From assembly GCA_017406465.1 (NCBI GenBank), contig JAFQYM010000013.1, forward strand, positions 35,972 through 99,971: 64,000 bases of DNA, given 5' to 3'. The notes below the pieces were generated by a model, which worked only from the letters and a program-made list of their open reading frames with translations, searched no databases and was not told where the DNA came from. A program made the translations under genes and the position numbers. Positions 8,041-17,370 of this stretch are shown one piece after another; within the stretch, counting starts at the first letter, position 1; the number at the start of each line of letters is the position of its first letter. This DNA comes from Kiritimatiellia bacterium (GTDB lineage: Bacteria; Verrucomicrobiota; Kiritimatiellia; RFP12; UBA1067).

Positions 8041-9516
8041 ATGCCCATGAAAAAGCTCATAGCAGCCGCACTCGTCGCAGTCTCGCTCTCCGCTTTCGCC
8101 GCTTGGGAGCGCATAGGGGCGCTTCAGGTCGCCGATGTCACCGCCCAGGGGGCGGCCATCGCGAAGATCGGGATCTTCATGGGCAATCCGCTTGCCGCCG
8201 CCGGCATGGCCGCCATGGTCGCGGACACGCCTACGCTCAAGTTCTTTGGCCCGGCACGCGACAAGACCCCTATGGCCTATGTCGTGTTCCTTGACGGCGA
8301 GGCGTTCACGAAGGATTCGAAAGATGCGCTCGACACTCTCGAGTTCGCGGTCCTCTATCCTGTTTCCGTCTCCAAGGAGGAATTCCTCAAGCGGCACAAG
8401 GGCTCGTCCGAGACGAACGGCGTTGTCGTTGTGAAGGGCGACATGTTCGACGAGGACGATTCCGACGAGACGACATACGTCGTGTTCTCCGAGGACGGCA
8501 AATGGGTTGGCGCGAGCGACAAGGTAGACCAGGCGAAGCTTGCGCTTGCCGAGATCCCTGCCACGGTGAAGTCGATGAACGGCGACGTCGTGCGCCTCAG
8601 GGTCGACGAGAAGGCGTTCAAGGCCATTCAGGCGGCCGCGAAGGCAGACAAGGACGCCGATCCGGACTTGGTGGAGACGCTCGGCTACTCGAAGGCGCTG
8701 TCGATCGGGATAAAGGTTTCCGATCTCGGAATCGACATCCGCGGGACGATGCAGTTCGACAAGGACAGCGAAGGCGACAAGTGCGGTCTCAAGCCGCTTG
8801 GGCAGAGTCCGTTCGCGTCTGCCGGCAAGGACGCCATCTATGCCGACGTCCAGGCGGAAGACGCGGGAAGCTCTGGCCAGCTCTCCGAGGCGAAGTGGGC
8901 TGAATTAATCGTCCTTCTGAAGAAGCACGGGCTCGACATCGTGAAGTTTGCCACGCTCACGAGGTCCGAGAAGGGGGACCTCAAGATGGTGCTTGATGCC
9001 AAGGCGATATGCAAGGCGGCGGGCGACAAGGGCGCTTTTGAAAAGTTCGACATGGAGAAGTTCCTCGAAGACACGAAGGGTCTCAAGGCAAAGAACCGGT
9101 TCTCCGCCAAGTCGCCGGCCTATGCGCTTTCGATGTCCATAAAGGGCTTCACGCCCCAGTGGCCGATTGCCGAGCGCTTTGCCGCCACGCTTCCCGAGGC
9201 GGCATCGAAGAAGCCGTACGCCGTTGCCTTCTTCTCTCTGTCGTCCACCCTGAAGGCCGTCGCCGGAGAGTCGTTTGCAGCCATGCCCGAAGAGCAGCGC
9301 GCGATGATGAAACCCGTTCTAGACCAGTTGGCGACGGAGACGAAGGGCGGGTGCGCTTCCATGCTGTGGCGTCAGGACGATATCCACCGAATGTTCTTCC
9401 GAATTTCCGCTGACGAGTGCAAATGCCTCGGCGGCATCGCCATGTCGGCCATGATGTTCGGCATGGAGGGTGACTCGTGCGACGATGAAGACGACGATGA
9501 GGAAGATGACAACTGA
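8041..9516 (+). CDS. Exported protein of unknown function with acidic C-terminus
   Basis: 491 residues, not recognised. The N-terminus (MKKLIAAALVAVSLSAFA) is a clear Sec signal peptide with cleavage expected after AFA. AAAGGA at 8032-8037 is well spaced for the ATG at 8047, which may be the true start rather than the ATG at 8041. The mature protein is alpha/beta-like, has no cysteine-rich or repeat region, and ends in a run of Asp and Glu (DDEDDDEEDD) that could bind divalent cations. It follows the aminotransferase closely and its end overlaps the start of ispE, so the three are likely one operon; that does not by itself reveal its function. Confidence 0.75.
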   Translation: MPMKKLIAAALVAVSLSAFAAWERIGALQVADVTAQGAAIAKIGIFMGNPLAAAGMAAMVADTPTLKFFGPARDKTPMAYVVFLDGEAFTKDSKDALDTLEFAVLYPVSVSKEEFLKRHKGSSETNGVVVVKGDMFDEDDSDETTYVVFSEDGKWVGASDKVDQAKLALAEIPATVKSMNGDVVRLRVDEKAFKAIQAAAKADKDADPDLVETLGYSKALSIGIKVSDLGIDIRGTMQFDKDSEGDKCGLKPLGQSPFASAGKDAIYADVQAEDAGSSGQLSEAKWAELIVLLKKHGLDIVKFATLTRSEKGDLKMVLDAKAICKAAGDKGAFEKFDMEKFLEDTKGLKAKNRFSAKSPAYALSMSIKGFTPQWPIAERFAATLPEAASKKPYAVAFFSLSSTLKAVAGESFAAMPEEQRAMMKPVLDQLATETKGGCASMLWRQDDIHRMFFRISADECKCLGGIAMSAMMFGMEGDSCDDEDDDEEDDN

Positions 9517-10312
9517 GGCATACGCGAAGGTCAACCTGACCCTTGAGGTCTTCGGAGTGCGTGGTGACGGCTACCACGCGCTTCGTTCACTTGTTGTCCC
9601 AATCTCGCTATCCGACACGCTTGAGATAGTGCCTTCGGCGGCTCTTTCGTCCGACACGGGATATGCCGACGACCTTGTCCTAAAGGCCGCGCGAGCCCTC
9701 GATCCTTCGCGTGGCGCCGAGATTCGCGTCACGAAGCGCATCCCCGCGGGAGGGGGTCTTGGCGGAGGAAGCGCAGATGCCGCGGCGACGCTTGTCGCTC
9801 TCAACGACTGCTGGGGGCTCAGGCGCTCGCGCGAGGAGCTTTGCGAAATCGGGGCGCAGGTAGGGAGCGATGTCCCCGCGCTCGTCCTCGGCGGTCCTGT
9901 CGTCATGCAGGGACGCGGCGAGGTTGTCGAGCGCGTCGCCTGTCCGCGGCTCGATCTCGTGCTCGTGAATCCCGGTGTCCACACTTCGACGCGCGAGGTC
10001 TATGCGCGTTGCACGTCGCGCGATCTCGCCGCGCCGTCGGCGACAGAATCGTGTCTTGCGGCGCTTGAGACGGGCGACCTTGGGCGCATTGCCGCTTCTT
10101 TTGTGAACGACCTCGCTCTTCCCGCGTGTCGCCTGCATCCGGAGATTTCCGATGCGCTTGCGTCGCTAAGGACGGCTGGTGTGCTTGGCGCCACAGTGAG
10201 CGGCAGCGGCTCGTCGGTGTTCGGGCTTGTCGAGTCTGCGGCGCGGGCTATGGAAATCGCGGAGTCCCTTGGCAAAAAGGGGCTCTCCGCCTGGGCCGTC
10301 CATACGATGTAA
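9506..10312 (+). CDS. ispE: 4-diphosphocytidyl-2-C-methyl-D-erythritol kinase (IspE)
   Basis: 268 residues if translation starts at 9506 (MTTEAYAKVNLTLEV); upstream in-frame ATGs at 9470, 9485 and 9497 are possible. It is a GHMP-family kinase that phosphorylates CDP-methylerythritol in the non-mevalonate isoprenoid pathway. Diagnostic features are the N-terminal AKVNLTLEVFG, the ATP-binding glycine-rich loop PAGGGLGGGSADAAA near residues 86-100, and the C-terminal VSGSGSSVFGL. The start overlaps the acidic tail of the previous gene, and GAGGAAG adjoins the ATG, suggesting translational coupling. Confidence 0.92.
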   Translation: MTTEAYAKVNLTLEVFGVRGDGYHALRSLVVPISLSDTLEIVPSAALSSDTGYADDLVLKAARALDPSRGAEIRVTKRIPAGGGLGGGSADAAATLVALNDCWGLRRSREELCEIGAQVGSDVPALVLGGPVVMQGRGEVVERVACPRLDLVLVNPGVHTSTREVYARCTSRDLAAPSATESCLAALETGDLGRIAASFVNDLALPACRLHPEISDALASLRTAGVLGATVSGSGSSVFGLVESAARAMEIAESLGKKGLSAWAVHTM

Positions 10313-10314
10313 TG

Positions 10315-10329
10315 AAGCCCAAAGGGCTT
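10315..10329. terminator. Small palindrome between convergent genes
   Basis: AAGCCC (10315-10320) and GGGCTT (10324-10329) form a 6-bp hairpin with an AAA loop between the convergent ispE and sulfatase stop codons. It could act as a weak bidirectional terminator. Short A/T-containing runs, not true U-tracts, flank it. Confidence 0.4.
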
Positions 10330-11917
10330 ATTCTACCGGTCCGTATTCCTTCGCGTTCGTGTACTTGTCGTCGTCGCCGAGCTTTTTCTTTAGCTCGGTG
10401 ATGCGCTTCTTGAGGAAGTTGATTCGCTCCTGGTAGGCGGGGTTTGAGTACTCGTTCTTCACTTCGTCGGGATCCTTCACGATGTCGAAGTATTCCCACT
10501 CGTTGCGCTTGTAGTAGTAGACGAGCGCGTCGGTCTTCGTGCGTATGCCATACCACGCACTTGTCGCGTGCTCTCCGCCCTCGACGTAGTAGCGCATGTA
10601 GCAGTCCTCGCGCCACGAACCTGGCGTATGCCCCCTGAGGTTCCCGAGGAAGCTCTCGCCCTGCATGCGGCCGGGCCTTGGCTCGTCAGCGATGTCGAGG
10701 AACGTCGGCGAGAAGTCGATGTTCGTCACGATGTCGGAGTTGACGCTCCCCGGCGCGATGATCGCGGGGCAGCGCGCAATGAACGGCATGCGCGCGACCT
10801 CGTCCATGATGAAGCGCTTGTCGTATAGTCCGTGGTCGCCGAGGAAGAACCCTTGGTCTGAAGTGTAGATCACGACGGTGTTGTCGAGAATACCTTTCTT
10901 CGCGAGGTAGTCGCACATGTCGCCGACGGAATCGTCGACTGCCTGAACGCAGGCGAGGTAGTCCTGCATATAGCGGAGATAGGAAAGGGCGGTCTTTGCG
11001 TGGTCGTCCATTCCCTCGGGCCATGCGTCTATGAACTTGCCAGAGGCGTCCTTAGCGCCTTCGTAGCTACGTCCCTCGAACTCGAACTTGCCGCCGCCGG
11101 CGAAGTACTCCGCGAGCTTCAGGTCTTCCTTGAGGCGCATGTGGTGGAGTAGCGTCATCGCCGTCGTCCTTATTGGCGAAGCGCGTCCTTTCCAGTCGTC
11201 GAAGAGAGTGTCGGGCGGCGGGATGTCCTTTAGTGTGAGATTGCGGAATGTGGCCCTGTACTTGTCGCTTGGCAGCCAGTTGCGGTGGGGCGCCTTGTGG
11301 TGCATCATGACGAAGAAGGGCTTCCCGGTCGCAAGCGCTCCGTCGATCACGCCTTCCGTCACCTTAGTGATGTTCTCCGTGGCGTATTCGCCGCGGTATT
11401 CCGTCTTGACGATCTTGCCGTCCTTCTTCTCCCAGAACCACGGGTCGAAGTAGACGCCCTGGTTAGCGTAGACCATCCAGCGGTCCCAGTCGGCGTCGCG
11501 CACTGTCTTTGGGCCACCGAGGTGCCACTTGCCGATGAAGGCCGAGTAGTAGCCCGCGTCGCGCATGTATCCGCCGATGGTCTTGATGTCGGTAGAGATG
11601 TCGTTGAAGACTGGGACGCCGTTTTTGTGGCTGTATTCGCCAGTAAGGATTCCGGCGCGACTCGGCGTGCAGATCGGGTTTGTGCAGAAGCAGTTCTTCA
11701 GCAGCATTCCCTCCCGCGCGAGCCGGTCGATGTTCGGCGTCTTGTTGATCCGCGACCCGTACGCGCTTATCGCGTGCGCGGCGTGGTCGTCGGTCATGAT
11801 GTAGAGGATGTTGAGGCGCTTTTTCTCGGCGGCCGCGAAGAGCCCCGAGCCCCTGCAGGAAATAAGTGCAAGAGCGGCTGTCTTCGTGACAAAGTCGCGA
11901 CGTGTCGTGTTGTTCAT
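10328..11917 (-). CDS. Tat-exported sulfatase, probable lipoprotein
   Basis: 529 residues of the formylglycine-dependent sulfatase family (S1). Metal ligands D43-D44 lie in the N-terminal strand ILYIMTDDH. The C-x-P-x-R signature is CTPSR with Cys83 as the residue converted to formylglycine, and a second metal-binding segment GFFLGDHGLYDKR is near the middle. The N-terminus has the twin-arginine motif TTRRDFV, and the following stretch ends in LISC (Cys21), which fits a lipobox, so it may be a Tat lipoprotein. It would remove sulfate esters from a glycan in the periplasm or at the surface. It starts 3 nt after the V-ATPase gene, with no promoter of its own. A separate anaerobic or aerobic maturase would be needed and is not in the window. 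Confidence 0.92.
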   Translation of the reverse strand: MNNTTRRDFVTKTAALALISCRGSGLFAAAEKKRLNILYIMTDDHAAHAISAYGSRINKTPNIDRLAREGMLLKNCFCTNPICTPSRAGILTGEYSHKNGVPVFNDISTDIKTIGGYMRDAGYYSAFIGKWHLGGPKTVRDADWDRWMVYANQGVYFDPWFWEKKDGKIVKTEYRGEYATENITKVTEGVIDGALATGKPFFVMMHHKAPHRNWLPSDKYRATFRNLTLKDIPPPDTLFDDWKGRASPIRTTAMTLLHHMRLKEDLKLAEYFAGGGKFEFEGRSYEGAKDASGKFIDAWPEGMDDHAKTALSYLRYMQDYLACVQAVDDSVGDMCDYLAKKGILDNTVVIYTSDQGFFLGDHGLYDKRFIMDEVARMPFIARCPAIIAPGSVNSDIVTNIDFSPTFLDIADEPRPGRMQGESFLGNLRGHTPGSWREDCYMRYYVEGGEHATSAWYGIRTKTDALVYYYKRNEWEYFDIVKDPDEVKNEYSNPAYQERINFLKKRITELKKKLGDDDKYTNAKEYGPVE

Positions 11918-11920
11918 CTT

Positions 11921-13270
11921 TTAGTTCTTCGGCCAGTACTTGTCGGACATCTTCGAAGGGATGCCGACTTCGCCCTTGTCGAAGCAGTCGGCGAGAATCT
12001 TCCAGCCGAGGTCGAGCGCGTCGATGAGATCGATGTTGACCGAAAGGTCCATCATCTTCTCCTCGAACATCGCGCCGTACTTCAGGAGCTTGTGGTCCCA
12101 GTCGGACATCCTGAAGCCCATCGACTGCTTCTCGAGCGTTTCCTTGTATTGCGCGTAAAGCTTGATCATCGCGTCCATGATCGTGCGATGGTCCTCGCGC
12201 GTCTTGTTGATGTTGACCTTCTTGCCGTCGACGTCCACGAACTTGTCGACGCCCTTGTTCACCTGCTGCTTGAGACGCGAGAGCGAGCCGAACGGCTCGA
12301 TGCGCCCGTTCCTGAGGTAGAACTGGCCTTCGGTGATGTAGCCAGTGTTGTCCGGGACCGGGTGCGTCACGTCGTCGCCAGGCATCGTCGTCACGGCGAG
12401 AATTGTGATCGAGCCCGCGCCGTCGAAGTCGACCGCCTTCTCGTAGCGCGCGGCGAGCTGGGAGTAGAGGTCGCCCGGATAGCCGCGGTTCGAGGGGATC
12501 TGCTCCATCGTGATCGCGATTTCTTTCATTGCGTCGGCGAACGACGTCATGTCGGTGAGGAGTACGAGAACGTCCTTGCCCTGGAGCGCGAACTTTTCGG
12601 CGACCGCGAGCGAGACGTCCGGGACGAGAACGCATTCTACTGTCGGGTCTGCCGCCGTGTGGACGAACATGACCGTCTTCGCAAGTGCACCAGACTCGTC
12701 GAGCGTCGAGCGGAACTTGAGGTACTCGTCGTACTTGAGGCCCATGCCGCCGATGACGATGACGTCGGAGTCTGCCTGAAGTGCGATGCGCGCGAGAAGC
12801 TCGTTGTAGGGTTCGCCCGCCTTCGCGAAGATCGGAAGCTTCTGCGAGATGACGAGCGAGTTGAAGAGGTCGATCATCGGGATGTTCGTCTTCACCATGC
12901 GGTTCGGCATGATGCGCTTCGCCGGGTTGACGGACGGCTGGCCGATGGGGGAGGGGTTCTCGTTGATTGCAGGGCCGCCGTCGCGCGGGATGGCGGCGCC
13001 GGTGAACGCGCGGCCGAGGAGCGACTCGGAGAAGGGCACCTTCATCGTCTCGCCGAGGAAGCGGACTCGCGCGGCGGTGTCGACGCCTCTCGCGCCCGCG
13101 AAGATCTGAAGGGTTACGTTCGGGCCGTCGAGCTTGATGACCTGCGCGAGCGAAGTTCCCGCGCGCGACTCGATTTCGGCAATCTCGTTGTATTTGACGC
13201 CTTCGGCGCGGAGCGTAGCCACGGACCCTGACAGCGCGTCGATCTTATGGTAGACTTTGTTGTTGAACAT
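11921..13270 (-). CDS. V/A-type ATPase subunit B
   Basis: 449 residues with full-length similarity to the non-catalytic B subunit of V/A-type ATPases. Recognisable segments are FAGARGVDT near the start, the long central stretch with [15 protein letters not shown] and [31 protein letters not shown], and [16 protein letters not shown]. In the rotary complex it alternates with the catalytic A subunit and binds but does not hydrolyse ATP. Oddly it stands alone: no A, D, E, I or K subunit gene lies within the window, and a sulfatase gene follows at once. GGGAG precedes the start. Either the complex is encoded elsewhere or the cluster has been broken up. Confidence 0.92.
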   Translation of the reverse strand: MFNNKVYHKIDALSGSVATLRAEGVKYNEIAEIESRAGTSLAQVIKLDGPNVTLQIFAGARGVDTAARVRFLGETMKVPFSESLLGRAFTGAAIPRDGGPAINENPSPIGQPSVNPAKRIMPNRMVKTNIPMIDLFNSLVISQKLPIFAKAGEPYNELLARIALQADSDVIVIGGMGLKYDEYLKFRSTLDESGALAKTVMFVHTAADPTVECVLVPDVSLAVAEKFALQGKDVLVLLTDMTSFADAMKEIAITMEQIPSNRGYPGDLYSQLAARYEKAVDFDGAGSITILAVTTMPGDDVTHPVPDNTGYITEGQFYLRNGRIEPFGSLSRLKQQVNKGVDKFVDVDGKKVNINKTREDHRTIMDAMIKLYAQYKETLEKQSMGFRMSDWDHKLLKYGAMFEEKMMDLSVNIDLIDALDLGWKILADCFDKGEVGIPSKMSDKYWPKN

Positions 13271-13294
13271 GGGAACTCCCTAGATTGTCCGCCT

Positions 13295-13300
13295 ATTATA
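13295..13300 (-). promoter_or_regulatory. -10 element of the V-ATPase B/sulfatase unit
   Basis: Read on the minus strand the sequence is ATGGTATAAT, an extended -10. Transcription would start near 13288, giving an 18-nt leader that holds a GGGAG Shine-Dalgarno before the ATG at 13270. Confidence 0.6.
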
Positions 13301-13383
13301 CCATAATTCCCTGCAGATGCGGAGTGCCGCGATTTCAACCCTTAGATTTCGCATTTAAGTCGCTTGCGGCGTGGTGCCGTGGC

Positions 13384-13423
13384 GGGGGGGGGGGTGGTTG
13401 CTTTGCCGTGGTTTTGATAAAAT
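13384..13423 (+). promoter_or_regulatory. G11 tract and likely -10 upstream of the CE15-GH106 gene
   Basis: Eleven consecutive G residues occupy 13384-13394. TAAAAT at 13418-13423, preceded by TTTTGA, is the best -10 candidate, and a -35 at 17-bp spacing would fall at 13395-13400, directly after the G tract. The predicted start near 13430 leaves a leader of about 56 nt, with GAGGAA 7 nt before the ATG. Confidence 0.45.
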
Positions 13424-13485
13424 ATCATTGTCTTAAGTATCTGGTGAGTGGTGTGATGCCAATTCACTCATTGAGGAATTGTATC

Positions 13486-16400
13486 ATGAGAAAAACGCTG
13501 ATTGTGGCTGTGGCGATGCTTGTGGCCATTGGTGCTGTCGAGGCGAGAACGCCGAACTACGACGAGTCGAAGGTCGGGTCGTATACGCTTGAAGATCCGC
13601 TGTCGTTTGCAGACGGACGCAAGCTTTCCAGCCCTGCGGAATGGCCGGCTCGCCGAGCCGAGATACTTGGCATATTCGCCAAGGAAATGTACGGCGAGGA
13701 ACCGCCAGCGCCCGAAGTGGTCGTGACTGAACTCGTCGAGGAAGGGCCTACGTTCGCAGGGCTCGGCATACGCCGCCAGTACAGGATGTGGTTTAGGGCC
13801 GACAAGTCGGGGCCGTTCATCGACTGGCTGCTCGTCCTTCCTAACCGTCCTCAAGGCGACAACCCCACGAAGAAAGACGGAAAGGTAGTGTGCGAGAGTG
13901 CGGGCAAGGTCCCTGTCGTTATCATGCTCAACTACCGCGGCAACCAGACGGTTCTCGACGAAAACGAGGTGAAGCTGCCGGAAGGCGAGTGGCGCAAGCC
14001 GTCAAGCCAGTCCTCGCCCGAAGAGTCGGAAAACGGGGCGATGCGCGGCACCAGGGCGCGTTCCGTCATCCTGGCCGATGTGATCGCGGCTCGTGGCTAC
14101 GCGCTTCTCACGGCTTGCTACGCGCAGGTCTCGCCAGATGTGGAAGTCACGAGAGGCAACCCCGAGGAGCTCGCCTACACGCGTATCTTCGAATTGTGGC
14201 CAAAGCGCGACGAAAGCCGCGATGACAACACGACGGCTCTTGGCGCGTGGGCGTGGGCGCTTTCGCGCGGCCTTGACCTCGCGGGACGCATCCCCGAAAT
14301 TGACGCGCGGCGTAACGTCGTAACTGGCTCTTCGCGGCTTGCAAAGGCGGCGCTGCTCGCGGCGGCGCGTGACGAGCGGTTTGCCGTCTGCGTAGCCAAT
14401 CAGACTGGCGGCGGTGGCTGTCCGCTTGCGAAGCGCGATTTCGGCGAGAACGTCTCGACGGAAATGAGGTCGTTTCCGCACTGGTACTGCAAGGCCTACG
14501 CGAAATACGTGGACAACGAGCAGGCGATGAAATTCGACCAGCATCTGCTGATCGCGGCAGTTGCGCCGCGCGCGTTGCTCATAGAGGGCTTCAACTCGGG
14601 ATGGTTCGACACGAAGGGAGAGTATCTTGCCGCAAGGGCCGCTTCCCCTGTGTGGGAATTTCTCGGCAGGAAGGGCCTTCCCAAGGGAGAGTTCCCGGCG
14701 AACTACGACACCTCGCTTGTTGGCGAGTCGCTTGGCTACGCAAGGCGCGGCGGCCAGCACGGGATCTCCGCGATAGACTGGATATGGACGCTCGATTTCG
14801 CCGACCGTGCGCTTGCAGCCGATGGCGCCACGCCGACGCCTGACAGGTTGCAGCATCTTTTCGACGCGCCTCCGCAGTCGCGTGGCGCGAACGCCTGGTG
14901 GCACTGGCAGGGAGCGAACGTCACGAAGTCGGGGATAACCCGCGACCTTGAGGCGATGAAGGACGCGGGACTTTCGGGCGCGACAATCTTCAACATTCAG
15001 GATATCGGCTGGGATTGCGAGGAAAGGATGGCCACTCCGCTTTGCCCTGGCATGGAGTACATGAACGACAAGTGGTGGGACCTTGTAGTGTTCGCCGTCT
15101 CCGAGGCGAAGCGGCTCGGTCTTGAGCTCGGCATCCACAACTGCCCCGGCTACTCGACTTCAGGCGGACCGTGGATTACCCCCGAGCTTGGCATGAAGAA
15201 GCTCGTGTGGGCGAAGGGTGACAAGCAGCCCGAGACGAAGCTCGGCTTCTATCGCGACATAGCGCGGGTCAAGACGAAGGACGGCGTCTACCGCTTTGGC
15301 TATACTTGTACCGGCAAAAACACGCATCCCTCGCCGCCCGATGTTGAGGCGGGCTCTCTCGAGGCCGACAAGATGAGCGCAAAGGCCGTTGGCGTTCACA
15401 TTGACAATCTTCTCAATGGGCTCGCTGCTCACGGAATCGCCGCGTCCAATCCCGGACTCGCGTTCATCCTTATGGACAGCTACGAGGCGGGCGACGCTAA
15501 CTGGACCGACGACTTCGCGCAGGAGTTCACGAAGCGCCGCGGCTACGACCCTGTGCCGTTCTTGCCTGTAATTGCCAAGCTCGGCACCGATTTCGGCCCA
15601 GAGCGCGAAGAGCAGTTCCGTCGCGACTTCGAACGCACTAAGAACGAGTTGCAGACTGAGCGGCACTACCGGCTTTTCAGGGAGCGGCTCAACGCCGCTG
15701 GCTTCGAGTTCCACCTTGAGCCGTATTCCGGGCCGTTCGACTCGCTCGAAGCGACGCAGTTCTGCGACGTGCCGATGACAGAGTTCTGGGTGGGGACTCC
15801 ATTCTGGGCGAAGGAACCGTCTAAGGGCGGAGCATGCTGGTTCGCGGGCCCTATTGCCCGCGCCCTTGGCCGCCATGTCACCGGTGCGGAGTCCTTCACC
15901 GGCTACCCGATCGACGATCCTTTCGCGATTACGCCGCGTGACTTGAAAATTCCGCTTGACGCGACATTGGCGCGCGGCGTGAACCGTCTTTCACTCCACC
16001 ACTGGGAGCACCAACCGCTTGGAGCGAACGCACGTCCTGGCTATTCGATGGGGCCGTGGGGAACGCACTTTGGCGAGAACCAGACTTGGCACGAGCCGGC
16101 AAAGGGCTTCTACCGCTACATTCAGCGTTGCCAGGCACTTCTCCAGGAAGGCGAAATGCGTTGCGACGCGCTGGGGCTTGCCGCGTTCGACGAGGACGGT
16201 ACCGACGCGCTGCCGCTCAGCAACTTCCTGACGAACACCGAGGTGACGGTAAGCGGGAAGCTTCGCGTCAAGTCGTCGGGACGCGAATACTCGCTTCTTT
16301 TCCTCGAACGCGGCGCAGAAAAGCGCTTTGCAGACAACACTTCTTGGGATGCCGTAGAGAAAAAGTGCTTCGATCTCGTGCGCGACTACGAGAAGAAGGG

Positions 16401-17370
16401 GTTAAAGGTCGGTCCCGCCTGGAAGCGGACGAAATATTTTGAAATCGCGGAAGGCGATCGCGAGGGCGTGATGGCTTCGTGTCGCAAGTCTGGCGATGCG
16501 GCTTTCTTCTTTGTCGCGAACACGACTGACAATCCGAAGAAGTTCACGGCAAACTTCCGCCAGATTGAAGGACGCGACTTCCAGCCCGAAATCTGGGATC
16601 CCGAGACCGATGAGAAACGCTGCATCGGCGACTGGGTGACGAAGAACGGCGTGACGCCGGTCCAACTCTCGCTCGCGGCGGAAGAATCCGTATTCGTCGT
16701 ATTCCGCAAAGACGACGGCATGAGGTTCTACCGGCGCATACTGCCTCTCGTCGAGACCTTCCACGACGTGAAAGGGCCTTGGACGCTTTGCTTTGATGCA
16801 GGTGGCGGTGCACCTGAGGGCGCGCAGACGCTTTCCGCGCTCAAGTCGTGGACCGATTTTGTCGAACCTGGAATTCGCTACTACTCAGGAACGGCTACTT
16901 ACGAGACGACGCTCGATGTTCCAGAGACGTGCGATGCGCTTGATCTCGGCGACGTACGCGACGTTGCGGAGGTGTTTCTCGATGGAGAGCGTATCGGTGC
17001 GCTTTGGCATGCACCGTATCGCATCGAGTTGCCGCGGAAACTGAAGCCCGGTCGCCATGTGCTCAAGGTGCGCGTGACGAACGCCTGGACGAACCGACTC
17101 ATAGGCGACGAGAAGGAGCCGGATGATTGCGTTCTATCGAAGAAGATGCTTGGCTTTGGAGTGCGGATGGTCCAGAGCGAAGGCGTAAAGCGCGACATTC
17201 CGCATGGTCGCGCCGTGATCGCCATACCAGAGGAGATACGCGCAAACAAGCCGCGCAAGGTCGCGCGATACGCGTTCAGCTCGTGGCGATACATCCTTTC
17301 CGACAAGGATCTCCGCCCGGCTGGGCTTCTCGGTCCGGTCAAGCTCATAACACGAAAGGTGGCCGAATGA
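13486..17370 (+). CDS. Secreted CE15 glucuronoyl-esterase and GH106 alpha-L-rhamnosidase fusion
   Basis: 1,294 residues. The ATG at 13486 is chosen because GAGGAA precedes it and a Sec signal peptide (LIVAVAMLVAIGAVEA) follows. Residues 25-440 resemble CE15 glucuronoyl esterases: the nucleophile elbow is TGSSR with S283 as likely nucleophile, FPHWYCKAYAKYVDNE and DQHLLIAAVAPRALLIEGF match the family core, and H425 in GGQHGI is the likely catalytic His. From about residue 447 a GH106-type rhamnosidase begins at NAWWHWQGANVTKSGI with DLEAMKDAGLSGATIFN, and runs to a beta-sandwich end with YETTLDVPE. Such a protein could cut a uronate ester and remove alpha-L-rhamnose from the same glycan. The stop overlaps the next start (ATGA), so it forms an operon with the GH116 gene. 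Confidence 0.85.
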   Translation: MRKTLIVAVAMLVAIGAVEARTPNYDESKVGSYTLEDPLSFADGRKLSSPAEWPARRAEILGIFAKEMYGEEPPAPEVVVTELVEEGPTFAGLGIRRQYRMWFRADKSGPFIDWLLVLPNRPQGDNPTKKDGKVVCESAGKVPVVIMLNYRGNQTVLDENEVKLPEGEWRKPSSQSSPEESENGAMRGTRARSVILADVIAARGYALLTACYAQVSPDVEVTRGNPEELAYTRIFELWPKRDESRDDNTTALGAWAWALSRGLDLAGRIPEIDARRNVVTGSSRLAKAALLAAARDERFAVCVANQTGGGGCPLAKRDFGENVSTEMRSFPHWYCKAYAKYVDNEQAMKFDQHLLIAAVAPRALLIEGFNSGWFDTKGEYLAARAASPVWEFLGRKGLPKGEFPANYDTSLVGESLGYARRGGQHGISAIDWIWTLDFADRALAADGATPTPDRLQHLFDAPPQSRGANAWWHWQGANVTKSGITRDLEAMKDAGLSGATIFNIQDIGWDCEERMATPLCPGMEYMNDKWWDLVVFAVSEAKRLGLELGIHNCPGYSTSGGPWITPELGMKKLVWAKGDKQPETKLGFYRDIARVKTKDGVYRFGYTCTGKNTHPSPPDVEAGSLEADKMSAKAVGVHIDNLLNGLAAHGIAASNPGLAFILMDSYEAGDANWTDDFAQEFTKRRGYDPVPFLPVIAKLGTDFGPEREEQFRRDFERTKNELQTERHYRLFRERLNAAGFEFHLEPYSGPFDSLEATQFCDVPMTEFWVGTPFWAKEPSKGGACWFAGPIARALGRHVTGAESFTGYPIDDPFAITPRDLKIPLDATLARGVNRLSLHHWEHQPLGANARPGYSMGPWGTHFGENQTWHEPAKGFYRYIQRCQALLQEGEMRCDALGLAAFDEDGTDALPLSNFLTNTEVTVSGKLRVKSSGREYSLLFLERGAEKRFADNTSWDAVEKKCFDLVRDYEKKGLKVGPAWKRTKYFEIAEGDREGVMASCRKSGDAAFFFVANTTDNPKKFTANFRQIEGRDFQPEIWDPETDEKRCIGDWVTKNGVTPVQLSLAAEESVFVVFRKDDGMRFYRRILPLVETFHDVKGPWTLCFDAGGGAPEGAQTLSALKSWTDFVEPGIRYYSGTATYETTLDVPETCDALDLGDVRDVAEVFLDGERIGALWHAPYRIELPRKLKPGRHVLKVRVTNAWTNRLIGDEKEPDDCVLSKKMLGFGVRMVQSEGVKRDIPHGRAVIAIPEEIRANKPRKVARYAFSSWRYILSDKDLRPAGLLGPVKLITRKVAE

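Noticed and set aside
11285..13231. 648-codon ORF on the plus strand opposite the V-ATPase B and sulfatase genes
   Set aside because: It is rich in Val, Asp, Arg and His because it mirrors two well-conserved genes; no family motif is visible.
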